Assembly (NCBI RefSeq): GCF_900188485.1
Contig: NZ_FZPH01000001.1
Span: 682,001-746,000, forward strand
DNA length: 64,000 nucleotides
Source: Asanoa hainanensis
GTDB lineage: Bacteria; Actinomycetota; Actinomycetes; Mycobacteriales; Micromonosporaceae
Direction: 5' to 3'
Shown: positions 48,619 through 57,961 of the stretch, one piece after another
How the letters are laid out: every line of letters begins with the position of its first letter
Position numbering within the stretch: position 1 is the stretch's first letter
Program-made: the position numbers and the translations under genes
Notes under the pieces: generated by a model
What the model saw: only the letters and a program-made list of their open reading frames with translations
Databases searched by the model: none
What the model was told of the DNA's origin: nothing

Positions 48619-49124
48619 AGGTCGTCGTCTGGTTGGCCGAGGGCACCTGGCAGGCGTGCGTGGACGCCGCCGCCGAGGTGGCCCCGCCCGCCGCGTCGAT
48701 CACCCTGCTGCACGTCACCGATCCGGCGCTGGCCTCCGACGTGTCCGACGCGTACGCCGGAATGGTCGGTCGGGGTTCCGGCGGGCGAGATCCAGGTCTC
48801 GCTGTCGACGCGGCCGCCGCGCGCGCCGCGGAGGCCATGCTGGCCGCCGCGGCCGCCCGGCTGGACCGGCCCTCGTCACCCGCACTGCGGCGCGGGCGGC
48901 TGGAGCGCGAGGTGGTCTCGGCCGCCGAGGGCGCCGACCTGCTGGTGGTGGCCCGCGACGGCCCGGTCACCCGCCTCGGCCCGCGCAGCCTCAACCCGCC
49001 GACGCGCTTCGTGGTCGACCACGCCCCGTGCGCGGTCCTGCTGGTCTGGCCGACGCCGCCACCCCCGGTCGACACGATCCCGCCACCACCACCCCACAAG
49101 GCGGCCCCGCCACACCATCCTTGA
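48615..49124 (+). CDS. Universal stress protein (UspA) domain protein
   Basis: 169 aa. MKVVVWLAEGTWQACVDAA and ASITLLHVTDPALA start a UspA fold, and GADLLVVARDG followed by RFVVDHAPCAVLLVWP ends it; the ATP-binding glycines are only partly conserved. The C terminus is a Pro/His-rich tail. ATGA overlap with the permease gene shows coupled synthesis, so it may regulate or sense through that transporter. Confidence 0.82.
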   Translation: MKVVVWLAEGTWQACVDAAAEVAPPAASITLLHVTDPALASDVSDAYAGMVGRGSGGRDPGLAVDAAAARAAEAMLAAAAARLDRPSSPALRRGRLEREVVSAAEGADLLVVARDGPVTRLGPRSLNPPTRFVVDHAPCAVLLVWPTPPPPVDTIPPPPPHKAAPPHHP

Positions 49125-49143
49125 TCCCTCGTACCCCTGGGGG

Positions 49144-52080
49144 TCAGGTGCGGTTCTTCCTGTCGTTCTCGTTCGCGAGCAGGCGGAGCTCCACGCGGAT
49201 GGCGTCCTCGTCGCGGCCGTGGCGGGAGTACGCGGCCTGGAGTTGCGCCACGGCGAGCCGGTAGTCGCGCTCGTAGGGCTCCGCGTCCGCGGCGGCCAGA
49301 GCGCGGTAGAGGCCGACCGCCTCGTGTCTCGCGGCGAACTCGGCGTCGTGGTCGTTCAGCGCGCAGAGCTGCGTCGCCAGGTTGCCCAACGTCCCCGCCA
49401 GGCGGGGGTGGTGGGCGGGGTTGTCGGCGGCGAGGGCGCGATAGATGGTGACGGCCTCGTCGGTCGCGGCGTGCGCCTGCCGGTCCTCACCGAGCTCCCG
49501 CAGCAGGACGCCGAGGTTGCTCAAGGCCCTGGCCAGGTCGGACTGGTGGGCGGGGTTGTCGGCCACGAGGACGCGGTACAGGGTCACGGCCTCCTCGGTG
49601 ACGTCGTGCGCCTGCCGGTGCTCACCGAACTCGCGCAGCAGGACGCCAAGGTTGGTCAGCGCCCAGCCGAGGTTCGGTTGATGGGCGGGGTTGTCCGCGG
49701 CCAGGGCGCGATAGAGCCCGAGGGCCTCGTCGGTGGCGGTATAGCCGGGCCGATACTCGCCCAGCTCCCGCAGCAGGGCGCCGAGGTTGCTGAGGGCCCT
49801 GGCCAGGTCGGGTCGGTGGGCGGGGTTGTCCGCGACCAGCGCGCGATACAGCGTGACGGCCTCCTCGGTGGCGGTGTGCGCCTGCCGGTCGTCTCCCAGC
49901 TCGCGATGGGCGGCGCCGAGGTTGGTCAGGGCCGAGGCGAGGTCGGACTGGTGTGAGGGCTCGTCGGCGGCGAGGGCGCGGTACAGCGCCACCGTTTCCT
50001 CGATGACGAGATGGCCACGCCGGTACTCGCCCGACTCCCGCAGGCAGAAGCCGAGCCTGTTGAGGGCCGCGGCGAGGCGCGGCTGGAGCGACGGGTCGTC
50101 GGCGGCGAGCGTGCGCCAGAGGACGACCGCCTCGTGAGCGACCTGAAGTGCCTGCCGGTGCTCGCCCAATGCTCCGTAGTGGGTGCTGAGGTCGGAGACG
50201 GCCGACGCGAGGTTGGGTTGGTGGGCCGGGTCGTCGGCCGCCAAGGTGCGCCACCGGGTGACGGCCTCCTCGGCGATGTCGAGGGCCGGGCGATAGTCGC
50301 CCAACGCCCACCGCCGGGCACCCAGGTTGATCAAGGCCCGGGCGAGCTGCGGCTCATGGGCTGGGTTGTCCGCCGCGAGGCTCCGCCAGAGCGTGACGGC
50401 TTCCTCGCTGGCGAGGTGTGCCTCCCGGTGCTCGCCCAACCCGCCCAGCCGGAGGCCGAGGACGTTCAGCGCGGCCGCGAGGTCGGGCTGGTATTCGGGG
50501 TCCTCGGCGGCCTGGGCCCGCCGAAGGCTGACGAGCCGCCGCGAGACCGCGATCGCGGTGCGGGGCAGCTGGTAGTCGACCACCTGCTGATCGAGCGCCA
50601 CGAGGTGCGCCTCGGCGAGCTCCAGGTCGGCGATGAAGGAGGCGAGGTGGTGGTCGAGTGCGGCGGTGTGCTGCACGGCCACGAGCCGGATCGCCAGGAA
50701 GACCACCTCCGCGTCGCCGTCCCGCCACACCTGGGCGAGGGCCGGCAGCGCGGCGGGGAAGACGCTCGCCGCCCGGGTCAGCACCGTGGTGGCCCATTGG
50801 CGCTCGTCGGGATCCAGGTCGGCGAGCAGCCGCTCCGCCAGCGCCGGCTGTCGGGCCAGCCGGTCGGCGATGAACCAGTCGCCGAACAGGTCCGGCTGGA
50901 TCCGTACGCCGGTGGAGTAGAGATGGGTGACCCACCGGGCGACGTTTCGCAGTCTCTCCTCGGCCGCGTCGGACAGGTCCGGGACCCGGCGCAGGACCCG
51001 CACGGCGGCGTCCTCGTCGGCGGCGCCGCGCAGGGCGAGCGCCAGGATGCAGCGCTCCCGGGTCTGCGAGCTGAGCGCGGACACGCCCCAGGTCGACGGC
51101 GACGCGGCCGCCTCCCACCAGGCCTCCTCGTGGGTGAACAGGTCGCCGATCACCGCGTCGATCGGCGACCGCCGGACCGACCCGTGCCGCTCGGCGGCCA
51201 GCGCGGTCAGCAGCGCGCGGGCGAGGATCATCAGCATGGTCTCGTGGTCGGCACCGACCCGCCCGGCCAGCACGGTCGCGGGCGGCGCCAGCACCTTGAG
51301 GTCCCGGGCGAAGCGGCCGACGGCCTGGACGTACCAACGCTCCCGGTCACCACGCCCGCCGTGCGGCCCGAGCTCCAGGAGCTGACCCCTGGTCAGCGAG
51401 CGGCTGGTGTCGGTCACCAGGGGCCGCAGTCCCGCCAGCAGGCCGGCGCCGTCGCGGGCGATCAGCAACACCCGCACCGGCGGAGTGCCGCGGTGCCCGG
51501 CCAGCGTCGACAGGAACGCGGGCAGGTCGGTGCGGGTGTCGGCGTCGTCGACGAGGACCAGGACCGGGTCGCCGCACGCCACGATCGCGGGCAGCGCCCG
51601 CTCGGCCTGACCCGGCACCAACGACCCCGTGACCCAGGGCTCGGCCAGCTCGCCGAGCTCGTCGGCCAGCTCGAGGCCCAGCCTGGTCTTGCCAACACCG
51701 GCCGGCCCGCACACCACCAGCACCGAGACCGCGGCATCGCCCGCACACCAGGCGACCAGCTCGTCGAGCTCACCGCGCCGACCCTGCAACGGCAGAGCCC
51801 GCCGGGCCGCCACCAGCAGCCCGAAGACGTCGCCGTCGGCGGCCTCGACCCGGTCGATCGGAGCCAGCGCCCGGGCCCGGGCCTCGACGACCGCCGCCCG
51901 CTGGTCCCGCTGCCGCAGCCGCACCTCCCAGACCGCCCAGCACCCGGCGGCCACCACGACGCCGGCGACCAACCCCCACGACGGCTTCGAGGTGGCGAGG
52001 TTGGTCAACGCACCGACGACGACGGCCAGTACCGTCGACACACCCGCGGGCAACCCGTGGCGCGCCCAGTTCGGATTCAT
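49144..52080 (-). CDS. Membrane-anchored STAND-type ATPase with nine TPR units
   Basis: 978 aa. Two N-terminal helices (about 13-30 and 36-52), a Walker A GPAGVGKT (125-132), Walker B PVLVLVDDAD and VRVLLIARDG, then a helical region. Residues about 538-942 are nine consecutive 45-residue TPR units of the form LxNLG-x-LLRELGE-x-RQAH...ALAADNPAHQ. No effector domain is visible. STAND ATPases act as switches in signalling, development or defence. The near-identity of units suggests recent duplication. It ends 19 bp from the convergent stress-protein gene. Confidence 0.9.
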   Translation of the reverse strand: MNPNWARHGLPAGVSTVLAVVVGALTNLATSKPSWGLVAGVVVAAGCWAVWEVRLRQRDQRAAVVEARARALAPIDRVEAADGDVFGLLVAARRALPLQGRRGELDELVAWCAGDAAVSVLVVCGPAGVGKTRLGLELADELGELAEPWVTGSLVPGQAERALPAIVACGDPVLVLVDDADTRTDLPAFLSTLAGHRGTPPVRVLLIARDGAGLLAGLRPLVTDTSRSLTRGQLLELGPHGGRGDRERWYVQAVGRFARDLKVLAPPATVLAGRVGADHETMLMILARALLTALAAERHGSVRRSPIDAVIGDLFTHEEAWWEAAASPSTWGVSALSSQTRERCILALALRGAADEDAAVRVLRRVPDLSDAAEERLRNVARWVTHLYSTGVRIQPDLFGDWFIADRLARQPALAERLLADLDPDERQWATTVLTRAASVFPAALPALAQVWRDGDAEVVFLAIRLVAVQHTAALDHHLASFIADLELAEAHLVALDQQVVDYQLPRTAIAVSRRLVSLRRAQAAEDPEYQPDLAAALNVLGLRLGGLGEHREAHLASEEAVTLWRSLAADNPAHEPQLARALINLGARRWALGDYRPALDIAEEAVTRWRTLAADDPAHQPNLASAVSDLSTHYGALGEHRQALQVAHEAVVLWRTLAADDPSLQPRLAAALNRLGFCLRESGEYRRGHLVIEETVALYRALAADEPSHQSDLASALTNLGAAHRELGDDRQAHTATEEAVTLYRALVADNPAHRPDLARALSNLGALLRELGEYRPGYTATDEALGLYRALAADNPAHQPNLGWALTNLGVLLREFGEHRQAHDVTEEAVTLYRVLVADNPAHQSDLARALSNLGVLLRELGEDRQAHAATDEAVTIYRALAADNPAHHPRLAGTLGNLATQLCALNDHDAEFAARHEAVGLYRALAAADAEPYERDYRLAVAQLQAAYSRHGRDEDAIRVELRLLANENDRKNRT
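49255..50469 (-). repeat. Nine 135-bp coding repeats (45-residue TPR units)
   Basis: Tandem, constant-length units in the STAND gene with no linker between copies. The four or five toward the C terminus are the most alike (NLG-x-LLRELGE, ADNPAH). A constant 45-residue period is longer than the 34 of a canonical TPR and the 42 of kinesin-light-chain-type units. Confidence 0.85.
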
Positions 52081-52271
52081 CCGCGACTCCTCGACCGACT
52101 ACGAGCCGACTTCCAGACTTCACTCCACGTAGCCACCCCGGGATCACCCACCAGGTCAGAAATCCGCCCGGAACCGACACAGAAACCGAGGCACATGGGA
52201 ACAGCGCGCAGGACGTCGTCGGGACGAACCACACCTACGCGACCCTCGCGGGCCGGCCCCCGCCGATTCCG

Positions 52272-52472
52272 GTGGACGGCGACGAGGTGGGCGTCGTCGG
52301 CTTCCTGTTCGTCGGCGCCAGTGCGGTGGTCCTGCTGGTCTTCGCGGCGATGAATGCCGGGGTGACGCGCCTGCGCCCCGCCGGTATGACCGCCGGCCTG
52401 GCGTGGCTGTGGGCGGCGCTGGTCAGCCTGCTGCCGTCGGCCGCGTACCTGTGCTGGTTCCTCTGGCGCTGA
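52272..52472 (+). CDS. Small two-helix membrane protein
   Basis: 66 aa from GTG 52272. Two hydrophobic helices at about 8-28 and 39-62 with a short basic loop, ending CWFLWR. The frame stays open upstream without a usable start, so the start is uncertain. No ribosome site. The rest of the 191-bp gap after the STAND gene start shows nothing recognisable. Function unknown. Confidence 0.5.
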   Translation: MDGDEVGVVGFLFVGASAVVLLVFAAMNAGVTRLRPAGMTAGLAWLWAALVSLLPSAAYLCWFLWR

Positions 52473-52524
52473 CATTCTCCGCTCGGGGACCGAACTTTCC
52501 GGCGCCGGTCCGCATCTGGACCTC

Positions 52525-53394
52525 GTGACGAACAACCTCAGCCCTGGTACGCACAGCTTCACCGTCGACGGGACCCGGCAGGTCTACCACGTGGCCGGTC
52601 GCGGACCGGTGATGATCGCCCACCCCGGAGGTCCCGGCGTCGAGTACGCGTACCTGCGCTCGGTGCGCCTCGAAGAGCAGTTCACCGTGGTGTACGTCGA
52701 GCCGGTCGGGACCGGTGAGTCGGGCCCGCTGCCGGGCGGCGCGACCTATGTGGACACCTACGTCGACTTCCTGTATGCCCTGGTCGAGCACATCGGCGTC
52801 GCGCGGGCGCTCCTGCTCGGCCACTCCCACGGCGGCATCGTGGCCGTGCGGTTCGCTCTCCTGCACCCCGAGCGGACGGCCGGCCTGGCCCTGTACAGCG
52901 CGACCCCGTGCACCACGCCCGAGTTCTGGGCCGCCGAGGAGGCCAACGCCGCCGCGTACGGGGAGCGCCACCCGGACGTCCCCGAGGCGGCCGAGATCGT
53001 GGCGGCCGCGACCCAGTGGGACGAGGTGAAGACCGACGAGCAGCAGACCGCCATCCTGCGGACCTTCCTGCCGCTCTACTTCGCGGACTTCTGGGGCCGG
53101 CGCGCCGAGTTCGACGTGCTCCGCAAGACCGTCCGGGCCTGGCACACACCGTTCGAGGACAAGAACGTCGACTACCGCCCGGAGCTCTGGCAGATCACCG
53201 CTCCCACGGTGGTGTTCACCGGCCGGCACGACTTCATCTGCGGGCCGGTGTGGGCGCGGCTCCTGCACGACGGCATCCCGGGCTCCGAACTGGTGATCTT
53301 CGAGAACAGCGGCCACTTCGCGCAGATCGAGGAGCCGGACGCGTACCACGACGCGGTGGGCCGGCTCGTGCGGGCCGCGTCCGAATCCGAGTAG
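52525..53394 (+). CDS. Alpha/beta-hydrolase, proline-iminopeptidase-like
   Basis: 289 aa from GTG 52525. HPGGPG is the oxyanion-hole loop, LLLGHSHGGIVAV the nucleophile elbow, FTGRHDFICGP and ENSGHFAQIEEPD the acid and base of a complete triad. An inserted helical lid lies at about 125-215. Relatives are proline iminopeptidases and other S33 hydrolases; the substrate is open. The stop is 40 bp before the F420-dependent oxidoreductase gene, so the two may be co-transcribed. Confidence 0.9.
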   Translation: MTNNLSPGTHSFTVDGTRQVYHVAGRGPVMIAHPGGPGVEYAYLRSVRLEEQFTVVYVEPVGTGESGPLPGGATYVDTYVDFLYALVEHIGVARALLLGHSHGGIVAVRFALLHPERTAGLALYSATPCTTPEFWAAEEANAAAYGERHPDVPEAAEIVAAATQWDEVKTDEQQTAILRTFLPLYFADFWGRRAEFDVLRKTVRAWHTPFEDKNVDYRPELWQITAPTVVFTGRHDFICGPVWARLLHDGIPGSELVIFENSGHFAQIEEPDAYHDAVGRLVRAASESE

Positions 53395-53434
53395 TTGTGG
53401 GCCGGATCGGCGTGGTCGGGCGGTCAAGGCGGGT

Positions 53435-54412
53435 GTGACCCTCGGGGACATGGAACTTGGTCTCGCGCTGCCCACCGCCGGGCCGCAGACGTCGCCGGAG
53501 ACGATCGTCAAGGTCGCCCTGGCGGCCGAACGGCTCGGCTACAGCGCCCTGTGGACGTTCGAGCGGCTGCTGCGGCCGATCGACAAGGTCGTGCCGCTGT
53601 ACGGCGGCGAGCCCGAGCCGATGGCGGACTTCTACGGCTCGGTCTACGAGCCGCTGGAGACGCTGAGCTACCTGGCCGCGGTGACCCAGCGGATCAAGCT
53701 GGGCGCCGCGGTCCTGGTGGCGCCGCTGCACGTGCCCGTGATGCTGGCCCGTCGGCTCGCCACCCTCGACCGGTTCAGCGGCGGCCGGGTCATCGCCGGC
53801 CTGGGCCAGGGCTGGCTGCAGGACGAGTTCGCGACGGCCAACGTGTCGAGCCGGCGCAAGGGCGCCCGCACCGAGGAGTTCATCACCGCGATGCGGGCCG
53901 CCTGGGGCCCGGACCCGGTGCGGCACGAAGGCGAGTGCTACCGGATCACGCCGTCGCAGGTGAACCCCAAGCCGGTCCAGGCGCGCGTGCCGGTGCTGCT
54001 GGCGGCGACGTCGCAAGCCGCCGTCCGGCGCGCGGGCCGGATCGCGGACGGTGTGCTCCCGCTCACCTCTTCCGCGCGCGAGCTGCGCGACGTGGTGTCC
54101 ACGTTGCACGCCGCCGCCCGCGAGGCCGGTCGTGACCCCCGGGACCTCACGGTGGTCAACCAGGCGCCCTGGCCGACGCCGGTCACCCGCGAGCCGATCG
54201 GGGACGGCCGGCCCTTCCTCGGTGGATCGCCCCGGCAGATCGCGCAGGACCTCCTGGCCGCCCGCGAGAGCGGCGCGACCCAGGTCTACCTCGCCGCCGG
54301 CCAGGGCCTCGGCCTCGACGTCGGCGTGCAGGGCGCCGAGGTCGACGACTGGCTCGGGTTGCTCGGCGAGGTCGTCGAGGCAGCCGACCGACTCGGCGTC
54401 TTCGCTCCGTAA
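53435..54412 (+). CDS. LLM-class F420-dependent oxidoreductase
   Basis: 325 aa from GTG 53435 (AAGG upstream; ATG 53450 possible). The luciferase-like TIM barrel is seen in ELGLALPTAGPQTSPETIVKVA, TQRIKLGAAVLVAPLHVPVMLARRLATLD and GRVIAGLGQGW. Proteins of this group use reduced F420 to act on small molecules. Its TAA stop lies within two bases of where the 5'-nucleotidase remnant begins, so the end of this gene marks a deletion junction. Confidence 0.9.
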   Translation: MTLGDMELGLALPTAGPQTSPETIVKVALAAERLGYSALWTFERLLRPIDKVVPLYGGEPEPMADFYGSVYEPLETLSYLAAVTQRIKLGAAVLVAPLHVPVMLARRLATLDRFSGGRVIAGLGQGWLQDEFATANVSSRRKGARTEEFITAMRAAWGPDPVRHEGECYRITPSQVNPKPVQARVPVLLAATSQAAVRRAGRIADGVLPLTSSARELRDVVSTLHAAAREAGRDPRDLTVVNQAPWPTPVTREPIGDGRPFLGGSPRQIAQDLLAARESGATQVYLAAGQGLGLDVGVQGAEVDDWLGLLGEVVEAADRLGVFAP

Positions 54413-54413
54413 A

Positions 54414-55673
54414 GGACAGCAGCTACTCCAGCACATGGAGGACGGCACCTGCAAGGGCATCCCGAGCATCGACCTGTGCTTCACCGACTCGACCGGCCGG
54501 CGGTTCCACGGCGCCGACTACGATTACTACTCGGCGAACCTCGTCGACGACCGCGGCAAGCCCGTGCAGCAGCCGTACCACGTCGAGTACGTGTCCGACG
54601 GCCGCGGTGGCACGCTTCCCGTCGGCTTCGTGCACGCGACCACCAAGCTGATGTCGGAAGAGCAGATGTCGTACACGCCGGCCGGCTTCGATTTTCTCGA
54701 CGAGGCCGACACGATCAACAAGTACGCGGCGATCCTGCGCAAGCAGGGTGTCCGGGCGATCGTCACCGGCCACTGGCACGCCCTGGTCAACTGCATGCTG
54801 CCCGACCCGGCCGGCAACGCGCGTCCGGTGGTCGAGGCCGCCAACCACGGCCGACTGTTCAACGAGATCAACCTCCAGCTCGACCCGCGGACCGGTGAGG
54901 TGCTGCGCGACCGGACCACGTCGGTCAACCACGTCAACACCCGCGACGTGGCGCCGGACCCTTCGACGCTGCGGATCGCCGAGTACTGGCGGCAGCAGCT
55001 GGTCCTGCGCGGCAACACCGTCGCGACCCGGGTGACCGCGCCGCTCACCCGATCGGTCGGCGACAGCGCGGAGTCCACGATGTACAACGCCGCCGCCGAC
55101 GCCTTCCTGTGGGCGGCCAACAAGGACGGCAAGGCCGACCTGGCGGTCGCGATGCCCGGCGTCCTCCGCCGGGACATCAGCTACGCGGCGGATCCGGCGA
55201 ACCCGGCCGACGCGCCCGGTCGTGTGCTGTTCTCCGAGCTCGCGCTCGGCACCGTCTACGGCAGCGGCATCGGTGTCGGCCTGGTCCGCGGGAACGTGAG
55301 CGGCGCCAAGCTCGACGAGCTCCTGGAAAGCCAGTGGCAGCGGGCGGCCGACGGCACCGAGACCTATCGTCAGCTCGCCGTCTCGGACAACGTGCGCTAC
55401 ACGTACGACCCGACACGGCCGGTCGGCGACCGGATCGCCGCGGGCAGCATCCGCATCGACCGCAAGCCGGTCAAGGCCACGGCCACGTACCGGATCGCGA
55501 CGCTGGCGAACAACTTCTTCGCCAAGAACGCGACGCCAGGCTTCACGGCCCTGTTCGGCGCGACGAAGCAGGACCGCAGCGCCTACAACGGCGGAGACGC
55601 CCTGTGGCGCTACCTGGAGAAGAAGTCCCCGATGAGCCCACCAACCCTGGGCCGCGCCCAGCCCCTGAGCTGA
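54414..55673 (+). pseudogene. 5'-nucleotidase/UDP-sugar hydrolase remnant with N-terminal and internal deletions
   Basis: The longest start-to-stop frame is ATG 54435 to 55673 (412 codons) and has no ribosome site. The C-terminal 5'-nucleotidase domain (about 240 residues, NRTTSV-like joint through KATATYRIATLANNFFA) is intact. The metallophosphatase half is badly cut. The first metal motifs (D-x-H and GNHE) are absent, and at about 54768 the sequence jumps from RKQGVRAIV straight to TGHWHALVNC. That skips the stretch which normally carries another catalytic His. Catalysis should be impossible. Likely a relic, although the frame is open throughout. Confidence 0.75.
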
Positions 55674-55679
55674 CCATCC

Positions 55680-55713
55680 AGCGGGGCCTGGAGCACCCGC
55701 TCCGGGCCCCGCT
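55680..55713. terminator. Strong hairpin terminator
   Basis: Arms 55680-55694 and 55699-55713 pair over 15 bp with one mismatch and a 4-nt loop. It lies between the nucleotidase remnant and the convergent lipoprotein gene. Confidence 0.85.
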
Positions 55714-55729
55714 ACCAGCCATAGCCGGC

Positions 55730-56311
55730 TCAGTCCCAGTAGCACTCCAGGTGGTCGCCGGTCTCGACCGCGTCGGCGTCCACGCAGAACGTTTCGGCGG
55801 CCGCGCGTAGGTTCGCGTCGATCGCGACCGCGTAGACCGTCTCGAGCGATGTCCGGTAGTCGTCGCGGTCGCCGCTGACCGCGTAGCCCGCGGTGCGGAC
55901 CTGGGGGTGGTCGCAGAGGAACTGGAGGATCTGCCACGCCGTCGGTGCGGCGTTCTGCTGGTCGAAGGGGTCGACGAAGCGGGCCTCGAACAGTGCCGCC
56001 AGGCCGGTCACGTCGAGGTCCTCGAAATACGCGATGCCCCCGGTGTAGGCGGCGGACCCCGAGATGTGCAGCATGCTGTCGCGCCGGCCCGCGTCCCTGT
56101 TGTAGGGGAACGGGTCGCGGGGCGCCGGCTCGGGGCTTCCGCACAGGGTCGGCAGCGCCACGGTGGGTGTCGCCGCCGGTGGCGCGGCGGCCGCGGTCGG
56201 GTCCGGGACCTGGGCCTGGACCGGCGGCCTGGGGTCGCCAGGTCCCGCGCAGCCGGCCAGGGCTGCCACGAGTGCACCGACGGAGACGAGGGAGGCGGCT
56301 GCGCGTAGCAC
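55730..56311 (-). CDS. Predicted lipoprotein of unknown function
   Basis: 193 aa from GTG 56311. The signal peptide ends in the lipobox LAGC (Cys21), followed by a Pro/Ala/Thr linker and a domain with four further cysteines, including a C-terminal HLECYWD. On the minus strand CATACT lies 6 nt before the GTG with no ribosome site, suggesting a leaderless mRNA. The frame is open far upstream, but that part overlaps the ABC-F gene end and has no signal character. No family recognised. Confidence 0.72.
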   Translation of the reverse strand: MLRAAASLVSVGALVAALAGCAGPGDPRPPVQAQVPDPTAAAAPPAATPTVALPTLCGSPEPAPRDPFPYNRDAGRRDSMLHISGSAAYTGGIAYFEDLDVTGLAALFEARFVDPFDQQNAAPTAWQILQFLCDHPQVRTAGYAVSGDRDDYRTSLETVYAVAIDANLRAAAETFCVDADAVETGDHLECYWD

Positions 56312-56325
56312 CGGCAGAGTATGCC

Positions 56326-57945
56326 TCAGCCGGCGTCCGGGGCACCGGTCTCCAGCAGGCGGCCCTCGGACAGGCGCAGCCAGCGGTCGACTCCGATCTC
56401 CCGGAGGAACCGCTCGTCGTGGCTGACGACCAGGAGCGCTCCCTCGTACGCGTGCAGGGCGCTCTCCAACTGGCCCACGCTGACCAGGTCGAGGTTGTTC
56501 GTCGGCTCGTCCAGGAGGAGGAGCTGCGGGGCCGGCTCGGCGCCCAGCACGCACGCCAGGGTGGCCCGCAGCCGCTCGCCGCCCGAGAGCACGCTGACCG
56601 GCAGGTGGGCCCGGGGGCCGCGGAACAGGAAGCGGGCGAGCAGGTTCAGCCGCTGCGCGTCCGGGGTCTGCGGCGCGAACGCGGTCAGGTTCTCCGCCAC
56701 GGTGCGGTCCAGGTCGAGCAGGTCCAGGCGCTGCGACAGGTACGCGATGCGCCCGTCGGCCCGTTTGATCCGGCCATCGTCGGGTTCCAGGTCGCCGCTG
56801 AGCAGCCGCAGCAGGGTGGACTTGCCGGCGCCGTTGGGGCCGAGCAGGGCGATCCGCTCCGGGCCCCGGATGGTCAGGTCGACGCCGTCGCCGGCGAACA
56901 GCGAACGCGCCCGCATCCCTTCGGCGGCCACGAGGGTGCGGCCGGCCGGCACGTTCGTGCCGGGCAGCTCCAACGAGATCTTCTGGTCGTTGCGCAGCGC
57001 CCGCCCCGCCTCGTCGAGCCGGGCCTTGGCGTCGCTGACCCGTGCCGCGTGCAGCTCGTTGGCCTTGCCCGCGGACTCCTGGGCGTCCCGCTTCATGGTG
57101 CCGGCGAAGATCTTCGGGAGGCCGGCGTTCTTGAGGTTGCGGGAGGCGTTGCTGGCCCGCCGGGCCGCCCGTTCGCGAGCCTCCTGCAGCTCGCGCTTCT
57201 CGCGCTTGAGCTCCTGCTCGGCGTTGCGGACGTTCTTCTCGGCCACGTCCTGAGCGGCCCGCACCGCCTCCTCGTACTCGGTGAAGTTCCCGCCGTAGAA
57301 CCGCATCTCACCGCGGTCGAGCTCGGCGATGCGGTCCATCCGGTCGAGCAGGGCCCGGTCGTGGCTAACCAGCAGCAGGCCACCGGTCCACTGCTCCAGC
57401 AGGTCGTACAACCGGTGCCGGGCTTCCAGGTCGAGGTTGTTGGTCGGCTCGTCGAGCAGCAGCAGGTCGGGCCGTTTGAGCAGCTGGGCCGCGAGGCCGA
57501 GGGAGACGACCTGGCCGCCGCTGAGGGTGTCCAGGCGCCGGTCGAAGGAGAGGTGACCGAGGCCGAGCCGGTCCAGCCCGGCCCGGGTGCGCTCCTCGAC
57601 GTCCCAGTCGTTGCCGATGGTGGTGAAGTGCTCCTCGCTGGCGTCGCCCGACTCGATGGCATGCAGGGCCGCGACCACCGGAGCGATCTCCAGTACCTCG
57701 GCCACGGTCAGGTCGCCGACGAGCGGCAGGCTCTGCGGCAGGTAGCCCAGGACGCCGTCGACCGAGACGGATCCGGCGGTGGGCCGGTACTCACCGGCGA
57801 TCAGTTTGAGCAGCGTGCTCTTGCCGGCCCCGTTGGGCGCGACCAGCCCGGTGCGGCCGCCACCGATCGTGAACGAGAGGCCGTCGAACACCGGGGTGTC
57901 GTCGGGCCAGGAAAAGGACAGGTTGGTGCAAACGACGAAAGACAT
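56326..57945 (-). CDS. ABC-F family ATPase (ribosome-protection type candidate)
   Basis: 539 aa from ATG 57945. Two ABC domains without membrane segments: Walker A PNGAGKST twice, signatures LSGGQ and LSGGE, Walker B LLLLDEPTNNLDL twice. They are joined by a long, highly charged coiled linker (about 215-315) that in this family enters the ribosomal E site. Members include antibiotic-resistance proteins such as OleB and TlrC as well as translation factors. A 9-residue leader ORF with inverted repeats lies upstream, typical of ABC-F genes induced by ribosome-targeting drugs, which favours a resistance role. Confidence 0.9.
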   Translation of the reverse strand: MSFVVCTNLSFSWPDDTPVFDGLSFTIGGGRTGLVAPNGAGKSTLLKLIAGEYRPTAGSVSVDGVLGYLPQSLPLVGDLTVAEVLEIAPVVAALHAIESGDASEEHFTTIGNDWDVEERTRAGLDRLGLGHLSFDRRLDTLSGGQVVSLGLAAQLLKRPDLLLLDEPTNNLDLEARHRLYDLLEQWTGGLLLVSHDRALLDRMDRIAELDRGEMRFYGGNFTEYEEAVRAAQDVAEKNVRNAEQELKREKRELQEARERAARRASNASRNLKNAGLPKIFAGTMKRDAQESAGKANELHAARVSDAKARLDEAGRALRNDQKISLELPGTNVPAGRTLVAAEGMRARSLFAGDGVDLTIRGPERIALLGPNGAGKSTLLRLLSGDLEPDDGRIKRADGRIAYLSQRLDLLDLDRTVAENLTAFAPQTPDAQRLNLLARFLFRGPRAHLPVSVLSGGERLRATLACVLGAEPAPQLLLLDEPTNNLDLVSVGQLESALHAYEGALLVVSHDERFLREIGVDRWLRLSEGRLLETGAPDAG

Positions 57946-57961
57946 CGGAAGGAACCTCAGA

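Noticed and set aside
49255-50469. DNA repeat array of mobile or CRISPR type
   Set aside because: The 135-bp period is exactly 45 codons and encodes good TPR helices inside a long gene.
50011-52353. Open plus-strand frame of about 780 codons opposite the STAND gene
   Set aside because: No domain, start signal or normal codon pattern; it mirrors the TPR-coding strand.
54051-54434. N-terminal continuation of the 5'-nucleotidase frame into the F420-enzyme gene
   Set aside because: The frame is open, but its translation is Arg/Ser-rich noise from another frame of the LLM gene; nucleotidase similarity begins only after 54412.
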